64,000 nucleotides of DNA from contig NZ_JACDXX010000004.1 in assembly GCF_020539525.1 (NCBI RefSeq), forward strand, positions 230,903 through 294,902, in the 5' to 3' direction. The first letter of the stretch is position 1. Each line of letters begins with the position of its first letter. The stretch is from Pseudogemmobacter faecipullorum. Its GTDB lineage: Bacteria; Pseudomonadota; Alphaproteobacteria; Rhodobacterales; Rhodobacteraceae. A model generated the notes under the pieces. The model was not told the DNA's origin, ran no database searches, and worked only from the letters and a program-made list of their open reading frames with translations. Positions 44,172 through 53,696 of the stretch are shown here, piece after piece. A program made the position numbers and the translations under genes.

Positions 44172-46181
44172 TTATGCCGGGCCGTTGGCTTCGCAGGCCA
44201 TGCCCCGCGCCCGCAGGCGGCGGCAGGCCAGCCCGGCCTGTTCTTCGGTCAGGCCAAGGAAGGAAGCCCGGTACTTGCCCTTGCTTTGGGTGACTTTGCG
44301 CAGGCCCTGATCAAGGGTGGCGCTTTCGGCCAGACCGGTCTTCAGCAGGGCACGCTCGGCCTCGTAATGCGAGGAATAGGCGCCGACCGAAACCCCCCAG
44401 GCGCGGCCCCCGGCGGTGGATTTTGAGACGACAACCAGCTCTTCCCCGGCTGGCTCACTGGCCGAGGCCAGCTCAACCGAATCAAAGATCGGGGCTTTGC
44501 GGGCGGGAGCCACCGGCTCGGCCAGTTCCGGCGCAATCGTGGCCGCGGCGACCCTTTCGACCGGGGCTTCGCTTGCAGCTGCGGTCAGGGTTTCTGCGGC
44601 GGCAGGCACCGGGGCAAGGGCAAGTCCGGCCGGGGCCACCGGCTCAGCGCTGGCAGCTGCAACCATTTCCAGAACCGGCTCGGGATCAACAGCGGCCAGC
44701 TGTACCTCTTCCTGCACTGGCGCCGGCGTTTCGGCGATTGCTGGCAGGTCAGGGCGGGCGCGCGGGCGCAGCGTGGCAAGCGAGGCATCCGCGCTGGGGC
44801 GTGCTTCCGCCCCGGTGCTTTCGCCTGAGGCCAGAGCGAGGGCCTGCGCCTCAAGGCTGCCCGGGGCGGGAGGCGGCGCGCTGTCGCCTGATGCGCCAGC
44901 CAGAGCCTGGGCCTGGGCTTCAAGACTGTCGGCGGGCGGGGCCTCTGCCAGCATGGCTTCGGTCACCGCTTCCGGCGCGGCTTCGGGCGCTGCCGGCTCG
45001 TCACGCGGCGCAGCCGGGGGGGCGCTCAGCGCCAGGGCCTGAGCCTCAAAGCTATTCGCGGGCGGCGGCTCGGCCACGGCTTCTGCCAGAGCGGATTCGA
45101 CGCCCTCGGCAATCGCAGCCGAGAGGGCATCGGGCACCACAGGCACGGCCTCGGCGAGCATCACCGCCTCTGCCGGGGCGGCGGCCGGACGCGAGCGCGG
45201 CCGCGGCGAGCTGGTCACCTCACCCGAGACCCGGATGGTTTTTGCGGCAGCCGGGATTTCGGTCGCGGCGGCTTCGGCCACCAGCGCCTCAATATCCGAG
45301 CGCGGGATCGGTGCGGATTTTTCGGGGATCGGCGCGGCGGCAGGCGGCTTTTCACGCACCCGCTCGCGGGCCAGGCCAAAGCCTTTGTTCATCACCTCAA
45401 CCATCTTGCCATTGCGCTGCGCGGTCGACGTGCCGCCGAAAACCGTGGCGATCAGGCGTTTATCGCCGCGCCTGGCCGAGGCGGTAAGGTTAAAACCGGC
45501 CGCGACGGTATAGCCGGTTTTGATACCATCTGCGCCTTCATAGCCATCAAGGAAACGGCTGTTGGTATTGGTGACCTTGGCCATGCCTGCATCAGCGGTG
45601 CGGCGCGAGAAAATGTTATAGAATTGCGGGAAATCGTAGAACAGATGCCGGCCCAGCAGGTTCATATCGCGGGCCGAGGACAGGTGCCCGGCAGCGGTCA
45701 GGCCGTTGGCATTCTTAAAGGTGGTATTGCGCATGCCGAGGGCGCGGGCGGTCCGGGTCATGCGTTCGGCAAAAGCGGCTTCCGAGCCACCGATATGATC
45801 GCCGAGGGCAGAAGCGGCATCATTGGCGGATTTAATCGCGGCGGCGCGGATCAGATAGCGCACCTTGATGCGCTGGCCGGGTTTCAGCCCGAGGCGCGAG
45901 GGCGGCTGGGCCGCGGCGTTTTTGCTGACCACCACCTCGGTATCCAGCGTCATCCGCCCCGATTGCAGCTCCTGAAAGGTGATGTAGAGCGTCATCATTT
46001 TGGTGAGCGAGGCCGGATGCAGCCGCGCATCAGCATTCTGGGACCAGAGCTCCTCGCCGGTTCGGGCATCCATCACGATGGCAGCATAGGGGGCTGCCTC
46101 CGAGGGCGACGGGGAAACCAGCGCAAAAAGCGCTGTGCATACTAGAATACTGCGGATGAACCGCCCAACAAGCGAAGCCAC
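44172..46181 (-). CDS. D-alanyl-D-alanine carboxypeptidase with repeat linker and SPOR domain
   Basis: 669 aa. Signal peptide about residues 1-29. Peptidase S11 domain with SLTK (active Ser), SAN in IKSANDAAS, and KTG in GIKTGYT; trims pentapeptides of peptidoglycan in the periplasm. A Pro/Ala/Glu-rich linker of ~280 residues contains three S-x-EAQAxAL repeats (SFEAQALAL, SLEAQAQAL, SLEAQALAL). The C-terminal ~75 residues (WGVSVGAYSSHYEAERAL...) form a SPOR domain, which binds denuded glycan at the septum. Linker length is greater than I would expect. Confidence 0.93.
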   Translation of the reverse strand: MASLVGRFIRSILVCTALFALVSPSPSEAAPYAAIVMDARTGEELWSQNADARLHPASLTKMMTLYITFQELQSGRMTLDTEVVVSKNAAAQPPSRLGLKPGQRIKVRYLIRAAAIKSANDAASALGDHIGGSEAAFAERMTRTARALGMRNTTFKNANGLTAAGHLSSARDMNLLGRHLFYDFPQFYNIFSRRTADAGMAKVTNTNSRFLDGYEGADGIKTGYTVAAGFNLTASARRGDKRLIATVFGGTSTAQRNGKMVEVMNKGFGLARERVREKPPAAAPIPEKSAPIPRSDIEALVAEAAATEIPAAAKTIRVSGEVTSSPRPRSRPAAAPAEAVMLAEAVPVVPDALSAAIAEGVESALAEAVAEPPPANSFEAQALALSAPPAAPRDEPAAPEAAPEAVTEAMLAEAPPADSLEAQAQALAGASGDSAPPPAPGSLEAQALALASGESTGAEARPSADASLATLRPRARPDLPAIAETPAPVQEEVQLAAVDPEPVLEMVAAASAEPVAPAGLALAPVPAAAETLTAAASEAPVERVAAATIAPELAEPVAPARKAPIFDSVELASASEPAGEELVVVSKSTAGGRAWGVSVGAYSSHYEAERALLKTGLAESATLDQGLRKVTQSKGKYRASFLGLTEEQAGLACRRLRARGMACEANGPA

Positions 46182-46393
46182 GTCGCCGTTCCTTTTGCCT
46201 GTTCGGACCCAGAATTTTTGCGGGTCTCATTTCTGCCTGATAATCACGCTAGCACAGTGCATTGCAGCAGAAAACCCGGAAGTTTCAAAGGGTTTTTCAC
46301 CATTCTTCGCCTTGTGGCAGGCATGCAGCACAAGAGGATTGCCATGCCATATCCAGGGCGGAATCAAGGGTTTTGCGCTATTTCCAGGGGCGC

Positions 46394-47086
46394 TCAGCGC
46401 AGCCTTTCCAGCAGCCCTGGCAGAGCGGAAAGGTCGGTAAGGCTGTGATAGCGCGGATTCCCTTGTGGTGCCTCGGCGGATTCCAGCTCCCATTCGGGCC
46501 CCTGCGGGATATGGACAGCCCGGGCACCGGCGGCCAGAGGCGCGATAACATCGGATTTCATAGAGTTTCCGGTCATCAGCGCGCGCCCGGCCCCGTCGCC
46601 ATGCCGGGCGAAAATCCGCTCATAGACCTGGGGTGTCTTCTCGGAGACGATTTCCACGGCATCAAACCAGTCCCCGAGGCCTGACTGCGCCAGTTTGCGC
46701 TCCTGATGCAGCAGATCGCCTTTGGTGATCAGGATCAGCCGGTAGTCGCGCGACAGGCTCTCAACCACCGCGCGGGCATGGGGCAGAAGATCGACCGGGT
46801 GATCGAGCATGGCGCGCCCTGCGCCGAGGATCTCAGAGATGACACTGGCCGGGACGCGGCCCCCGGTCACCTCGATCGCGGTTTCGATCATCGACAGGGT
46901 AAAGCCCTTCACCCCGAAACCATAGGCCCCGATATTGCGCCGCTCGGCGGCCAGCAGGCGCGCGCCAAGCGCCTCGGGGGCGCTGTAGTCGCGCAGCAGG
47001 GCGGTGAAATGCTCCTGGGTCAGGCGAAAGAAAGCCTCATTTTGCCAGAGCGTATCATCGGCATCAAAACCAAGCGTGGTGATCAT
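46394..47086 (-). CDS. HAD-superfamily hydrolase
   Basis: 230 aa. Motif I is GFDADDTLW (nucleophile Asp), motif II ILITKGD, motif III Lys near VSEKTPQVYERIF, and motif IV TGNSMKSDVIAPLAAG. This matches the YjjG/FCP-like group of phosphatases. The ATG at 47086 follows GGAGG. Substrate unknown. Divergent from clpS. Confidence 0.88.
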   Translation of the reverse strand: MITTLGFDADDTLWQNEAFFRLTQEHFTALLRDYSAPEALGARLLAAERRNIGAYGFGVKGFTLSMIETAIEVTGGRVPASVISEILGAGRAMLDHPVDLLPHARAVVESLSRDYRLILITKGDLLHQERKLAQSGLGDWFDAVEIVSEKTPQVYERIFARHGDGAGRALMTGNSMKSDVIAPLAAGARAVHIPQGPEWELESAEAPQGNPRYHSLTDLSALPGLLERLR

Positions 47087-47236
47087 CACAGCCTCCTGCA
47101 GCGGGGCTGATGCCCTGTTGTGACGGCCGGGGCAATGCAGACCTCTTTTCGTTAAGAGAAAATCTATTATATTCATCCTATCTGCGGGGCGGAGCGAATC
47201 CTTCTGCCCCAGTCCTGACGACACCGGAGAGCTGGC

Positions 47237-47590
47237 GTGACGTATTTTCCGCATATTCTGTCTGACCAGGGGGATACTCCCGGTGGCGGGCCGGCGGATG
47301 AGACGTCGCTGCTGACCAAGCCTAAGCCCAAAACCCAGCGTCCGCCGATGTATAAGGTGATGCTGCTGAATGATGACTACACGCCGATGGAATTCGTCGT
47401 GCACATTCTTGAGCGCTTCTTCGGCATGAATCACGCCCAGGCTTTCGATATTATGCTCGCTGTGCATAAAAAGGGCCTTGCCGTGGTCGGGGTGTTCTCG
47501 GCCGAGGTGGCCGAGACCAAGGTCGCGCAGGTGATGGATTTCGCGCGGCGGCATCAGCACCCGCTGCAATGCACGATGGAAAAGGAATAG
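47237..47590 (+). CDS. clpS: ClpS, ATP-dependent Clp protease adaptor
   Basis: 117 aa from GTG 47237. The conserved core [23 protein letters not shown] and the end of the fold ([13 protein letters not shown]) are present; the binding pocket for N-end-rule residues includes the NDD and TPMEF segment. A ~35-residue flexible N-terminal tail precedes it. clpA does not follow; an RsmC-like gene does. Confidence 0.96.
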   Translation: MTYFPHILSDQGDTPGGGPADETSLLTKPKPKTQRPPMYKVMLLNDDYTPMEFVVHILERFFGMNHAQAFDIMLAVHKKGLAVVGVFSAEVAETKVAQVMDFARRHQHPLQCTMEKE

Positions 47591-47624
47591 GGCCTCTGGT
47601 CCGGTTCCGTCAAAAAGGCTGATA

Positions 47625-48623
47625 ATGCGTTCCGCAAGACTTGAACTCGCCCTCGATTCGGGGATCTGGCCGCTTTCTGCAGAGGGAAAGATTGCCGTCT
47701 TCCGCCCTGTCGCCGGGGATGATCTTTCTGCACTGCCGCGTGAGCGGGTGGTGGTGCTGACCGGCTTTCGCCCGGATATCGAGCATTTCGCCGCACGCGG
47801 CTATGCGGTGACGCCCGAGCCAGGCTATGCCGGGGCGCTGATCTGCCTGCCGCGTGGCCGTGATCATGCCCGGGCGCTGATCGCTGAGGCGATTGCACTG
47901 GTGCCGCAAGGGGCGCTGCTGATCGACGGCGCCAAGACCGATGGCGTCGAATCGCTGATCAAAGAGCTGCGTCCGCTGGGGACACTCTCAGAGATTCTGT
48001 CGAAAGCGCATGGCAAGATCTTTGCTTTCGCGGCCCGTCCCGATGCCCTTCCGGCAGGCTGGAGCCTGAAACAGCGCCCGGTCGGCGATGGTTTTGTGAC
48101 CTGCCCGGGCGTGTTCTCGGCCGATGGGCCGGATCCGGGCTCGGAGCTTCTGCTCAGCGTGCTGCCGGAAAAGCTCGGCCCGAAAGTGGCCGATCTCGGC
48201 GCAGGCTGGGGTTATCTTTCGCGCGCTGTCCTGCAGCGTGAGGGGGTGAAACGGCTCGATCTGGTCGAGGCCGAGGCGCTGGCGCTGGACTGTGCCCGTG
48301 CCAATCTCAGCGATGAGCGGCTGCGCTTTCATCATGCGGATGCGCTGAGCTTCAGGCCTGAGAGCCTTGTCGAGACTGTGGTGATGAACCCGCCTTTCCA
48401 CACCGGGCGTTCGGCGGATCCGGCGCTTGGCATCGGTTTCATCCGGGCGGCGCGCAAAATCATGGCCCCGGACGGGGTGCTCTGGATGGTTGCCAACCGT
48501 CATCTGCCCTATGATGAGGCGCTGACGGAGGCTTTCCAGAGCTATGAAACCGTTACCCAGACCAGTGCGTTCCGTGTGATACGCGCTATCAAGCCACGCC
48601 GCGTGCCCGCTAAGGGCCGCTAG
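47625..48623 (+). CDS. RsmC-like class I methyltransferase
   Basis: 332 aa. Two methyltransferase-like halves as in RsmC/RlmG. The C-terminal half has SAM motif VADLGAGWGYLS and catalytic NPPFH, the signature of N-methylation of rRNA guanines. The N-terminal half (to about residue 160) lacks these motifs and probably binds RNA. RsmC methylates 16S G1207; the same target here is inferred. Confidence 0.88.
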   Translation: MRSARLELALDSGIWPLSAEGKIAVFRPVAGDDLSALPRERVVVLTGFRPDIEHFAARGYAVTPEPGYAGALICLPRGRDHARALIAEAIALVPQGALLIDGAKTDGVESLIKELRPLGTLSEILSKAHGKIFAFAARPDALPAGWSLKQRPVGDGFVTCPGVFSADGPDPGSELLLSVLPEKLGPKVADLGAGWGYLSRAVLQREGVKRLDLVEAEALALDCARANLSDERLRFHHADALSFRPESLVETVVMNPPFHTGRSADPALGIGFIRAARKIMAPDGVLWMVANRHLPYDEALTEAFQSYETVTQTSAFRVIRAIKPRRVPAKGR

Positions 48624-48641
48624 AGCACAGCCGGGATCAGG

Positions 48642-49478
48642 ATGAGCTTTTCCGTTACAGGTAAAACCGCGATTGTCACCGGGGCCTCCAGTGGCCTCGG
48701 CCTGGCTGTGGCCCGGCATCTGCTCGACAAGGGCGCGAATGTCATGCTGGCTGACAGCGATGAGGCCCGTCTTGAGGCCGAAATGGGGGAAGGGGCCTGG
48801 TCCGAAGGGCCGGCGCGGCTCTTTGCCGGGGATCTGAATAAGAAGCTGAGCCTGGTGAATCTGGTCTCAGCCACTGTCGACGCCTTTGATCAGATTGATA
48901 TTCTGGTCAATGCCAACCGACGCTGCCTGATCTCGGATGCGCTTGATCCCGAAAGCGATCAGGTCGAGGCGCTCTGGCAGCAGAATGTGCTCTCGACGCT
49001 GCGCCTCAGCCAGCTGGTGGCAAAACGGATGATCCAGCGCGCCGCCGGGGCCGAACCGCGCGACACGGCCGCGCATGGGGCCGGACCCGAGGCCTGTATC
49101 GGCTCGATCATCAATTTCTCATCGGTGGCGGCGGTGCGGGTGCAGCCCGAATTGCTGGCCTATTCCATGGCTTCGGCCGCGGTTGAGCAGATGACGCGCA
49201 CGCTGGCGGTGACGCTCGCCTCGAAAGGGATCCGGGTGAATGCGGTCTCGATCGGCTCGGTGATGAGTGCGAGCCTGCAAAATGCGCTGAAAGATCAGCC
49301 CGACCTGCGGCGCCGGATTGAAAACGGCACGCCCCTCGGCCGGATTGCGGCGCCGGATGAGCTGGCCGAAACGATCCAGTATCTGGCCTCGGAGGCTTCG
49401 CGCTTTGTCACCGGCCAGGTCATCGTGGTGGATGGCGGGCGCGGCTTGCTGGATGCGGTCTCGGCCCCGGCTTTCTAA
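48642..49478 (+). CDS. SDR-family oxidoreductase
   Basis: 278 aa. NAD(P)-binding TGASSGLGLA near residue 14, then a Ser (NFSSVAAV) and YSMAS with the catalytic Tyr but Met-Ala-Ser instead of YxxxK: the sequence YSMASAAVEQM has no Lys at Tyr+4 (it is Ala), so catalysis may be impaired. The usual NAG motif reads NANRR. The C-terminus VTGQVIVVDGGRGL is typical. The stop overlaps the convergent modC stop by two bases. Confidence 0.85.
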   Translation: MSFSVTGKTAIVTGASSGLGLAVARHLLDKGANVMLADSDEARLEAEMGEGAWSEGPARLFAGDLNKKLSLVNLVSATVDAFDQIDILVNANRRCLISDALDPESDQVEALWQQNVLSTLRLSQLVAKRMIQRAAGAEPRDTAAHGAGPEACIGSIINFSSVAAVRVQPELLAYSMASAAVEQMTRTLAVTLASKGIRVNAVSIGSVMSASLQNALKDQPDLRRRIENGTPLGRIAAPDELAETIQYLASEASRFVTGQVIVVDGGRGLLDAVSAPAF

Positions 49479-50548
49479 GGAGCGAGCGAAACGGCCTTCA
49501 CCACCGCATAAAGCGGCGCGCCGGGAGAGAGCTGCAGCGCCCGGGCCGAGCGCGGGGTGATGCGCGCCAGCAGCACCTCGCCCCCAAGGCGCATTCGCAC
49601 CAGCACCTCATCCCCTGCCCCGGTCAGATCGATCACCGTGACCGGCAGGATATTGAGGGCAGAAATCCCCTCGGGCCTGCTGCGCGCCAGCATCACATCG
49701 CGGGCCAGAATGCGCAGCTGCAGCACGCTGCCCGGGCCGGCCTCAACCCCTGGCAGCCAGAGCGGCCCTGCCGCCGAGCGCAGGCGGGTCAGCCCGTCCG
49801 CTTCCCTGGCCTCGACCGTTACCCCGATCAGCGCGGCGGTTTCAGAAAGGCCAAAGCCGGTGGCAGTGGCCGGGGCGGTCAGCACTTCGGCGGTCGGGCC
49901 GGAGGCAATCACCCGTCCGGCCCCGATCAGCACCACCGTGGTGGCAAGCTGGGCCAGTTCGGTGGCGGAATGGCTGACGTAAAGAATGGGCAGGCTGAAT
50001 TCATCCCGCAGCCGTGCCAGATAGGGCAGGATCCCGGCCTTGCGCTCTTCATCCAGGGCGGCGAGCGGCTCATCCATCAACAGCATCTGCGGTGCGGAGA
50101 GGATGGCCCGGCCAAGCGCCACCCGGCTTTTTTCGCCCCCCGAAAGCGCCATGGGGCGACGCTCCAGCAGCGCGGCAATCCCCAGCAGTTCGACCACCCG
50201 GCCGAAATCGGCGGCAGGGGCAGGGCTGCGGCGCCGTGCGAACCAGCGGCCGTAAAGCAGATTTTGCTTCACGCTCAGATGCGGGAAAAGCCTTGGCTCC
50301 TGAAACACATAGCCGATGCGGCGGCGATGGGGCGGGGTAAACTGCCCGGCGCGGGTGTTTAACAGCATCTGGCCATTGAGGCTGATCTGCCCCTCGTCGG
50401 GCCGCATCAGCCCGGCCACTGCATTCACCACCGTGGTTTTTCCTGCCCCCGACCGCCCGAACAGGGCAGTCACCCCGGGTGGGGCGGTGAAAGCAAGATC
50501 GAGGCTGAAGGCGCCAAAGCGGTGACGCAGCTGGACATCGAGGGTCAT
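49475..50548 (-). CDS. modC: ModC, molybdate ABC transporter ATPase
   Basis: 357 aa. Walker A GRSGAGKTT near residue 34, signature LSGGEKSRVALGRAI, Walker B LLMDEPLAAL. The C-terminal ~70 residues are the Mop-type molybdate-binding domain. The start overlaps the modB stop (ATGA). Powers molybdate import. Confidence 0.95.
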   Translation of the reverse strand: MTLDVQLRHRFGAFSLDLAFTAPPGVTALFGRSGAGKTTVVNAVAGLMRPDEGQISLNGQMLLNTRAGQFTPPHRRRIGYVFQEPRLFPHLSVKQNLLYGRWFARRRSPAPAADFGRVVELLGIAALLERRPMALSGGEKSRVALGRAILSAPQMLLMDEPLAALDEERKAGILPYLARLRDEFSLPILYVSHSATELAQLATTVVLIGAGRVIASGPTAEVLTAPATATGFGLSETAALIGVTVEAREADGLTRLRSAAGPLWLPGVEAGPGSVLQLRILARDVMLARSRPEGISALNILPVTVIDLTGAGDEVLVRMRLGGEVLLARITPRSARALQLSPGAPLYAVVKAVSLAP

Positions 50549-51243
50549 TGGCCGGAAATCCTTGCCGCCACCCGGCGCGAGACCCATTCCGACAGCAACA
50601 GCGCCAGCATGGCGATGATGATCGCCACCCAGACCAGCCGGGCCGCGCCGGTCTCGCCGCTTGGCACCTGCAGGAAGGAATATATGGCCGAGGGCAGGGT
50701 GCGGGTCTGACCCGGGATGTTTGAGACGAAGGTGATCGTCGCGCCGAATTCTCCCATTGCCTTGGCAAAGGCGAGAATGGCCCCGGCGATCACACCGGGC
50801 AGGATCAGCGGCAGGGTTACGGTCAGCCAGACCCAGAAGCGCGAGGCCCCAAGCGTGGCACTGGCCTGTTCGAGCTTCGGGTCCACCGCCTCAATCGCGA
50901 GGCGCATGGCGCGCACCATCAGCGGGAAGGCCATGATCGCTGCCGCCAGCACTGCCCCGGTCCAGCGAAAGGCCAGCACGATGCCGAACCACTGGTCCAG
51001 CAGCTGACCGATCATGCCTTTGCGTCCGAAGCTCAGCAGCAGCAGATAGCCGGTGACCACCGGCGGCAGGATCAGTGGCAGATGCACCAGCCCGTTCAGC
51101 AGCTGGCGCCCCGGAAAGCGCCAGCGTGCCAGGGCATGGGCGGTGAGCAGGCCGAAGGGCAGGCTCACCAGCACCGCCCAGAGCGAGACTTTCAGCGACA
51201 GAAACACCGCTGCCCATTCATCGGCGGAAAGCCAGTCTGTCAC
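50545..51243 (-). CDS. modB: ModB, molybdate ABC transporter permease
   Basis: 232 aa, five or six membrane spans. LVHLPLILPPVVTGYLLL and the EAA-type loop DPKLEQASATLGASRFWVWLTVTLPLILPGV are ModB hallmarks. Located between modA and modC in an operon. Confidence 0.95.
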   Translation of the reverse strand: MTDWLSADEWAAVFLSLKVSLWAVLVSLPFGLLTAHALARWRFPGRQLLNGLVHLPLILPPVVTGYLLLLSFGRKGMIGQLLDQWFGIVLAFRWTGAVLAAAIMAFPLMVRAMRLAIEAVDPKLEQASATLGASRFWVWLTVTLPLILPGVIAGAILAFAKAMGEFGATITFVSNIPGQTRTLPSAIYSFLQVPSGETGAARLVWVAIIIAMLALLLSEWVSRRVAARISGQ

Positions 51244-51276
51244 CTGTCCCGGGCCTTTCTTGCCGCCTTTCCCGGC

Positions 51277-52044
51277 TCAGTTGAGCAGGGTAAAGCCCTC
51301 AGCTGCGAAGATCTTACCGGCAGCCTCGCCGGAAAGCGCCTCAAAAAATGCTTTATCGGCAGGATCGGCGGCGCCGGTCAGTAAAGCGGCGGGATAGGTG
51401 ATCGGCCTATGGCTGTCGGCGGGGAAAGTGCCGACCACCGTGACATTATCCTCGGCCACGGCATCGGTGGCATAGACGATGCCATAAGGCGCCTCGCCAA
51501 GCGCCACCAGCGACAGGGCGGCGCGGACGTTATCGGCCTGGGCCACCGAAGGCTCGGTTGCCTGCCAGAGACCGAGATGCTCCAGCGCGGCTTTGCCATA
51601 TTGGCCGGCCGGGACCGAATCGACCAGCGCCATGGCCAGTTTGCCGCCCGCCAGCAGCGCTGGCAGGTCAAAATCTGCGGTGATTTCGACCGGGGCGGCT
51701 GCTTTGCCATGTGCGATCAGCACGAGACTGTTGCCGAGCAGATCAAGGCGGGTTTCCGGCACCATAGCATCGGCCTTCTCAACCTCATCCATCCAGTTCA
51801 CCGCGGCGGAGAGGAAGATATCCGCCGGAGCGCCCTCGATGATCTGTTTGGCCAGAGCATTGGAGCCGGCATAGGCGAGGGTGACCGTATGGCCGGTTTC
51901 AGCCTCAAATCCGGAGGCAACCTGATCGAGGGCGGTTTTCAGCGAAGCGGCGGCGAAAACCACGACCTCTTCGGCCTGGGCCGCCAGCGGCAGCGCCAGC
52001 GCAAACAGGCTGGCAAGAACGAACGGGCGGGCTGACACGGCCAT
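51277..52044 (-). CDS. modA: ModA, periplasmic molybdate-binding protein
   Basis: 255 aa. Signal peptide to about residue 24 (LAAQAEE). VFAAASLKTALDQVA, the ligand-binding N-lobe motif, YAGSNALAKQI and GAPADIFLSA follow as in ModA. The start at 52044 gives the signal peptide. A Mo-box-like dyad lies upstream. Captures molybdate for the ModBC transporter. Confidence 0.95.
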   Translation of the reverse strand: MAVSARPFVLASLFALALPLAAQAEEVVVFAAASLKTALDQVASGFEAETGHTVTLAYAGSNALAKQIIEGAPADIFLSAAVNWMDEVEKADAMVPETRLDLLGNSLVLIAHGKAAAPVEITADFDLPALLAGGKLAMALVDSVPAGQYGKAALEHLGLWQATEPSVAQADNVRAALSLVALGEAPYGIVYATDAVAEDNVTVVGTFPADSHRPITYPAALLTGAADPADKAFFEALSGEAAGKIFAAEGFTLLN

Positions 52045-52060
52045 GGGGGGATCCCTTCTG

Positions 52061-52082
52061 ATATGTTCTGATGGATATAACG
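52061..52082. promoter_or_regulatory. Mo-box (ModE operator) upstream of modA
   Basis: ATATGT-N8-ATATAACG: the right half matches the ModE half-site CGTTATAT exactly (reverse strand) and the left half only in part. It lies 17-38 nt upstream of the modA start, where repression at high molybdate would act. Confidence 0.55.
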
Positions 52083-52107
52083 GTGAAAGCACAGCTCTCA
52101 GCAAGCG

Positions 52108-52491
52108 TTATTTTCCGTGTGACATATCGTCTGGCGGTTCTGAGGCTGCGGGTGCCACCGGGCGCAGCAGGGCCTCGAGCCGGTCAATTCCGGCAGTGGC
52201 CGCCGCCTGGGCCTCGGCCTCGATGCTGCGAAACAGGCTCAGCACTTCCTCGCCCAGAGGCGTAAGCCCCGTCCCACCGCCGCCCGCTCCGCCCCGGGCC
52301 GAGCTGATCAGCGGGCCGGTAAAGGCGGCGTTCAGCTCTTCGACCAGCAGCCAGGCGCGCTTATAGCTCATACCCATCGCGCGCCCGGCGGCTGAGATAG
52401 AGCCGGTCGCGCGGATATGTTCCATCAGCTCTGCCTTGCCGGGGCCAAGCATGGCATCATCGAAATAAAGGCGCAGAAAAAAGCGTTTCAT
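52108..52491 (-). CDS. Short ModE-type regulator (winged helix only)
   Basis: 127 aa. Contains the LysR-like winged helix of ModE: LMEHIRATGSISAAGRAMGMSYKRAWLLVEELN and the following wing with GLTPLGEEVLSLFR. The C-terminal molybdate-binding Mop domains of E. coli ModE are absent, so the sensing mode differs (possibly through ModC or none). The start at 52491 is preferred because AGGAG lies upstream. First in the mod gene run. Confidence 0.88.
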   Translation of the reverse strand: MKRFFLRLYFDDAMLGPGKAELMEHIRATGSISAAGRAMGMSYKRAWLLVEELNAAFTGPLISSARGGAGGGGTGLTPLGEEVLSLFRSIEAEAQAAATAGIDRLEALLRPVAPAASEPPDDMSHGK

Positions 52492-52542
52492 CTCTGCAGT
52501 CTCCTGCGCCATGGGGCTGCGGGCAAGGGGGGGCCTGTTGCC

Positions 52543-53427
52543 TCAGCTGAGGTAGTGGCCTTTTGGTGCCAGCGGTTCGGGGGCGGGGATGTTCATATGC
52601 GGCGCCAGGCTGATCTCGGCGGCGCGGCAGATCGAATCGAGCGGCAGCGCGTTTTTGCTGCGGCCGAAAGGATGCGACAGCTCTTCCGTGACCTCGGCGA
52701 GGCCGAGGAACATATAGGCCACCACCGCGCTGAAAATCGGGGTCAGCCAGCCGGTATCCTGGACCAGGGCCAAAGGCAGCAGCAGGCAGTAAAGCCAGCT
52801 GGTGCGGTAGACCAGCAGCGAATAGACGAAAGGCAGCGGGCTGTTGGCGATCCGCTCACAATTCGCCTGATGCAGGTTCATACTGGCCAGCCGCTCGGCC
52901 AGCCGCATCGCGCCAAAACCATCGACGCTCGCTTCGTGCCGCGCCCGGCCCAGAGCATCTGAAACCGCATTCAGCGCCGCGCAGGCCGGGGCAGCTGAGC
53001 TGCCAAAGGCCGCGCCATAGCCGGTGTCCGGGAAGGGGAGCCTGCGCAGGGCCATGCGGTGGGCATGCAGGAAGTCGAGGCTGAGCGAGAGCATTTCCCT
53101 ACGCCGTGCCTCGTCATCGACGAAAACTTCCACCTCACGGGCGAAAGAGCGCAGATCGGCCAGCAGACCGCCCCAGTTCTTGCGCGCCTCCCACCAGCGG
53201 TCATAGGCCGCGTTGTTGCGGAAACCGAGAAAGAGCGACAGGCCGATCCCGAACACCGTATAGGCGCCGCTGTTGAGATGCGGCACCAGCGGCGTCAGCC
53301 GGTCGAGGGCGACAACACTGCAGGCGATCAGGGTGAAAATCAGGATCGAGGGGGTGACCTGCGGTAACACCGAGCCCCGCACGGCGGTCAGAATTTGCCA
53401 GGTGTCGGGGCGGTCTCGGATAATCAT
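52543..53427 (-). CDS. Bestrophin-like (UPF0187) membrane channel protein
   Basis: 294 aa. SGAYTVFGIGLSLFLGFRNNAAYDRWWEARKNWG carries the family R-x-N-x-x-YDRWWEAR signature. Several hydrophobic segments and the terminal GLAEVTEELSHPFGRSKNALPLD complete it. Bacterial bestrophins conduct cations; the ion here is unknown. Divergent from the GAF-Fis regulator. Confidence 0.9.
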   Translation of the reverse strand: MIIRDRPDTWQILTAVRGSVLPQVTPSILIFTLIACSVVALDRLTPLVPHLNSGAYTVFGIGLSLFLGFRNNAAYDRWWEARKNWGGLLADLRSFAREVEVFVDDEARRREMLSLSLDFLHAHRMALRRLPFPDTGYGAAFGSSAAPACAALNAVSDALGRARHEASVDGFGAMRLAERLASMNLHQANCERIANSPLPFVYSLLVYRTSWLYCLLLPLALVQDTGWLTPIFSAVVAYMFLGLAEVTEELSHPFGRSKNALPLDSICRAAEISLAPHMNIPAPEPLAPKGHYLS

Positions 53428-53696
53428 CTTTTGCGGGCCTTGCTCAGCGGGCTTTGGTGCCAGGGGCTGCCTGATTGCGCCCGAAGCACGATGTCTGTCC
53501 TTGCCGGGTAGACCTGGACCTGCGTAACTTCAATACAGCAGTTTGGCTGAGACCTGCCTGAGCATCTGCAGACAATCAGCGGATTTGGGCCATAGTCTGA
53601 CAAACAGCGATATCGGCCGTTTGGGCTGTGCGTTTTGGTCGCATAATCTGAAATTGCCGCAGGGTCATGCGAGGATTGTCCGGGGAGGGTCATTCC

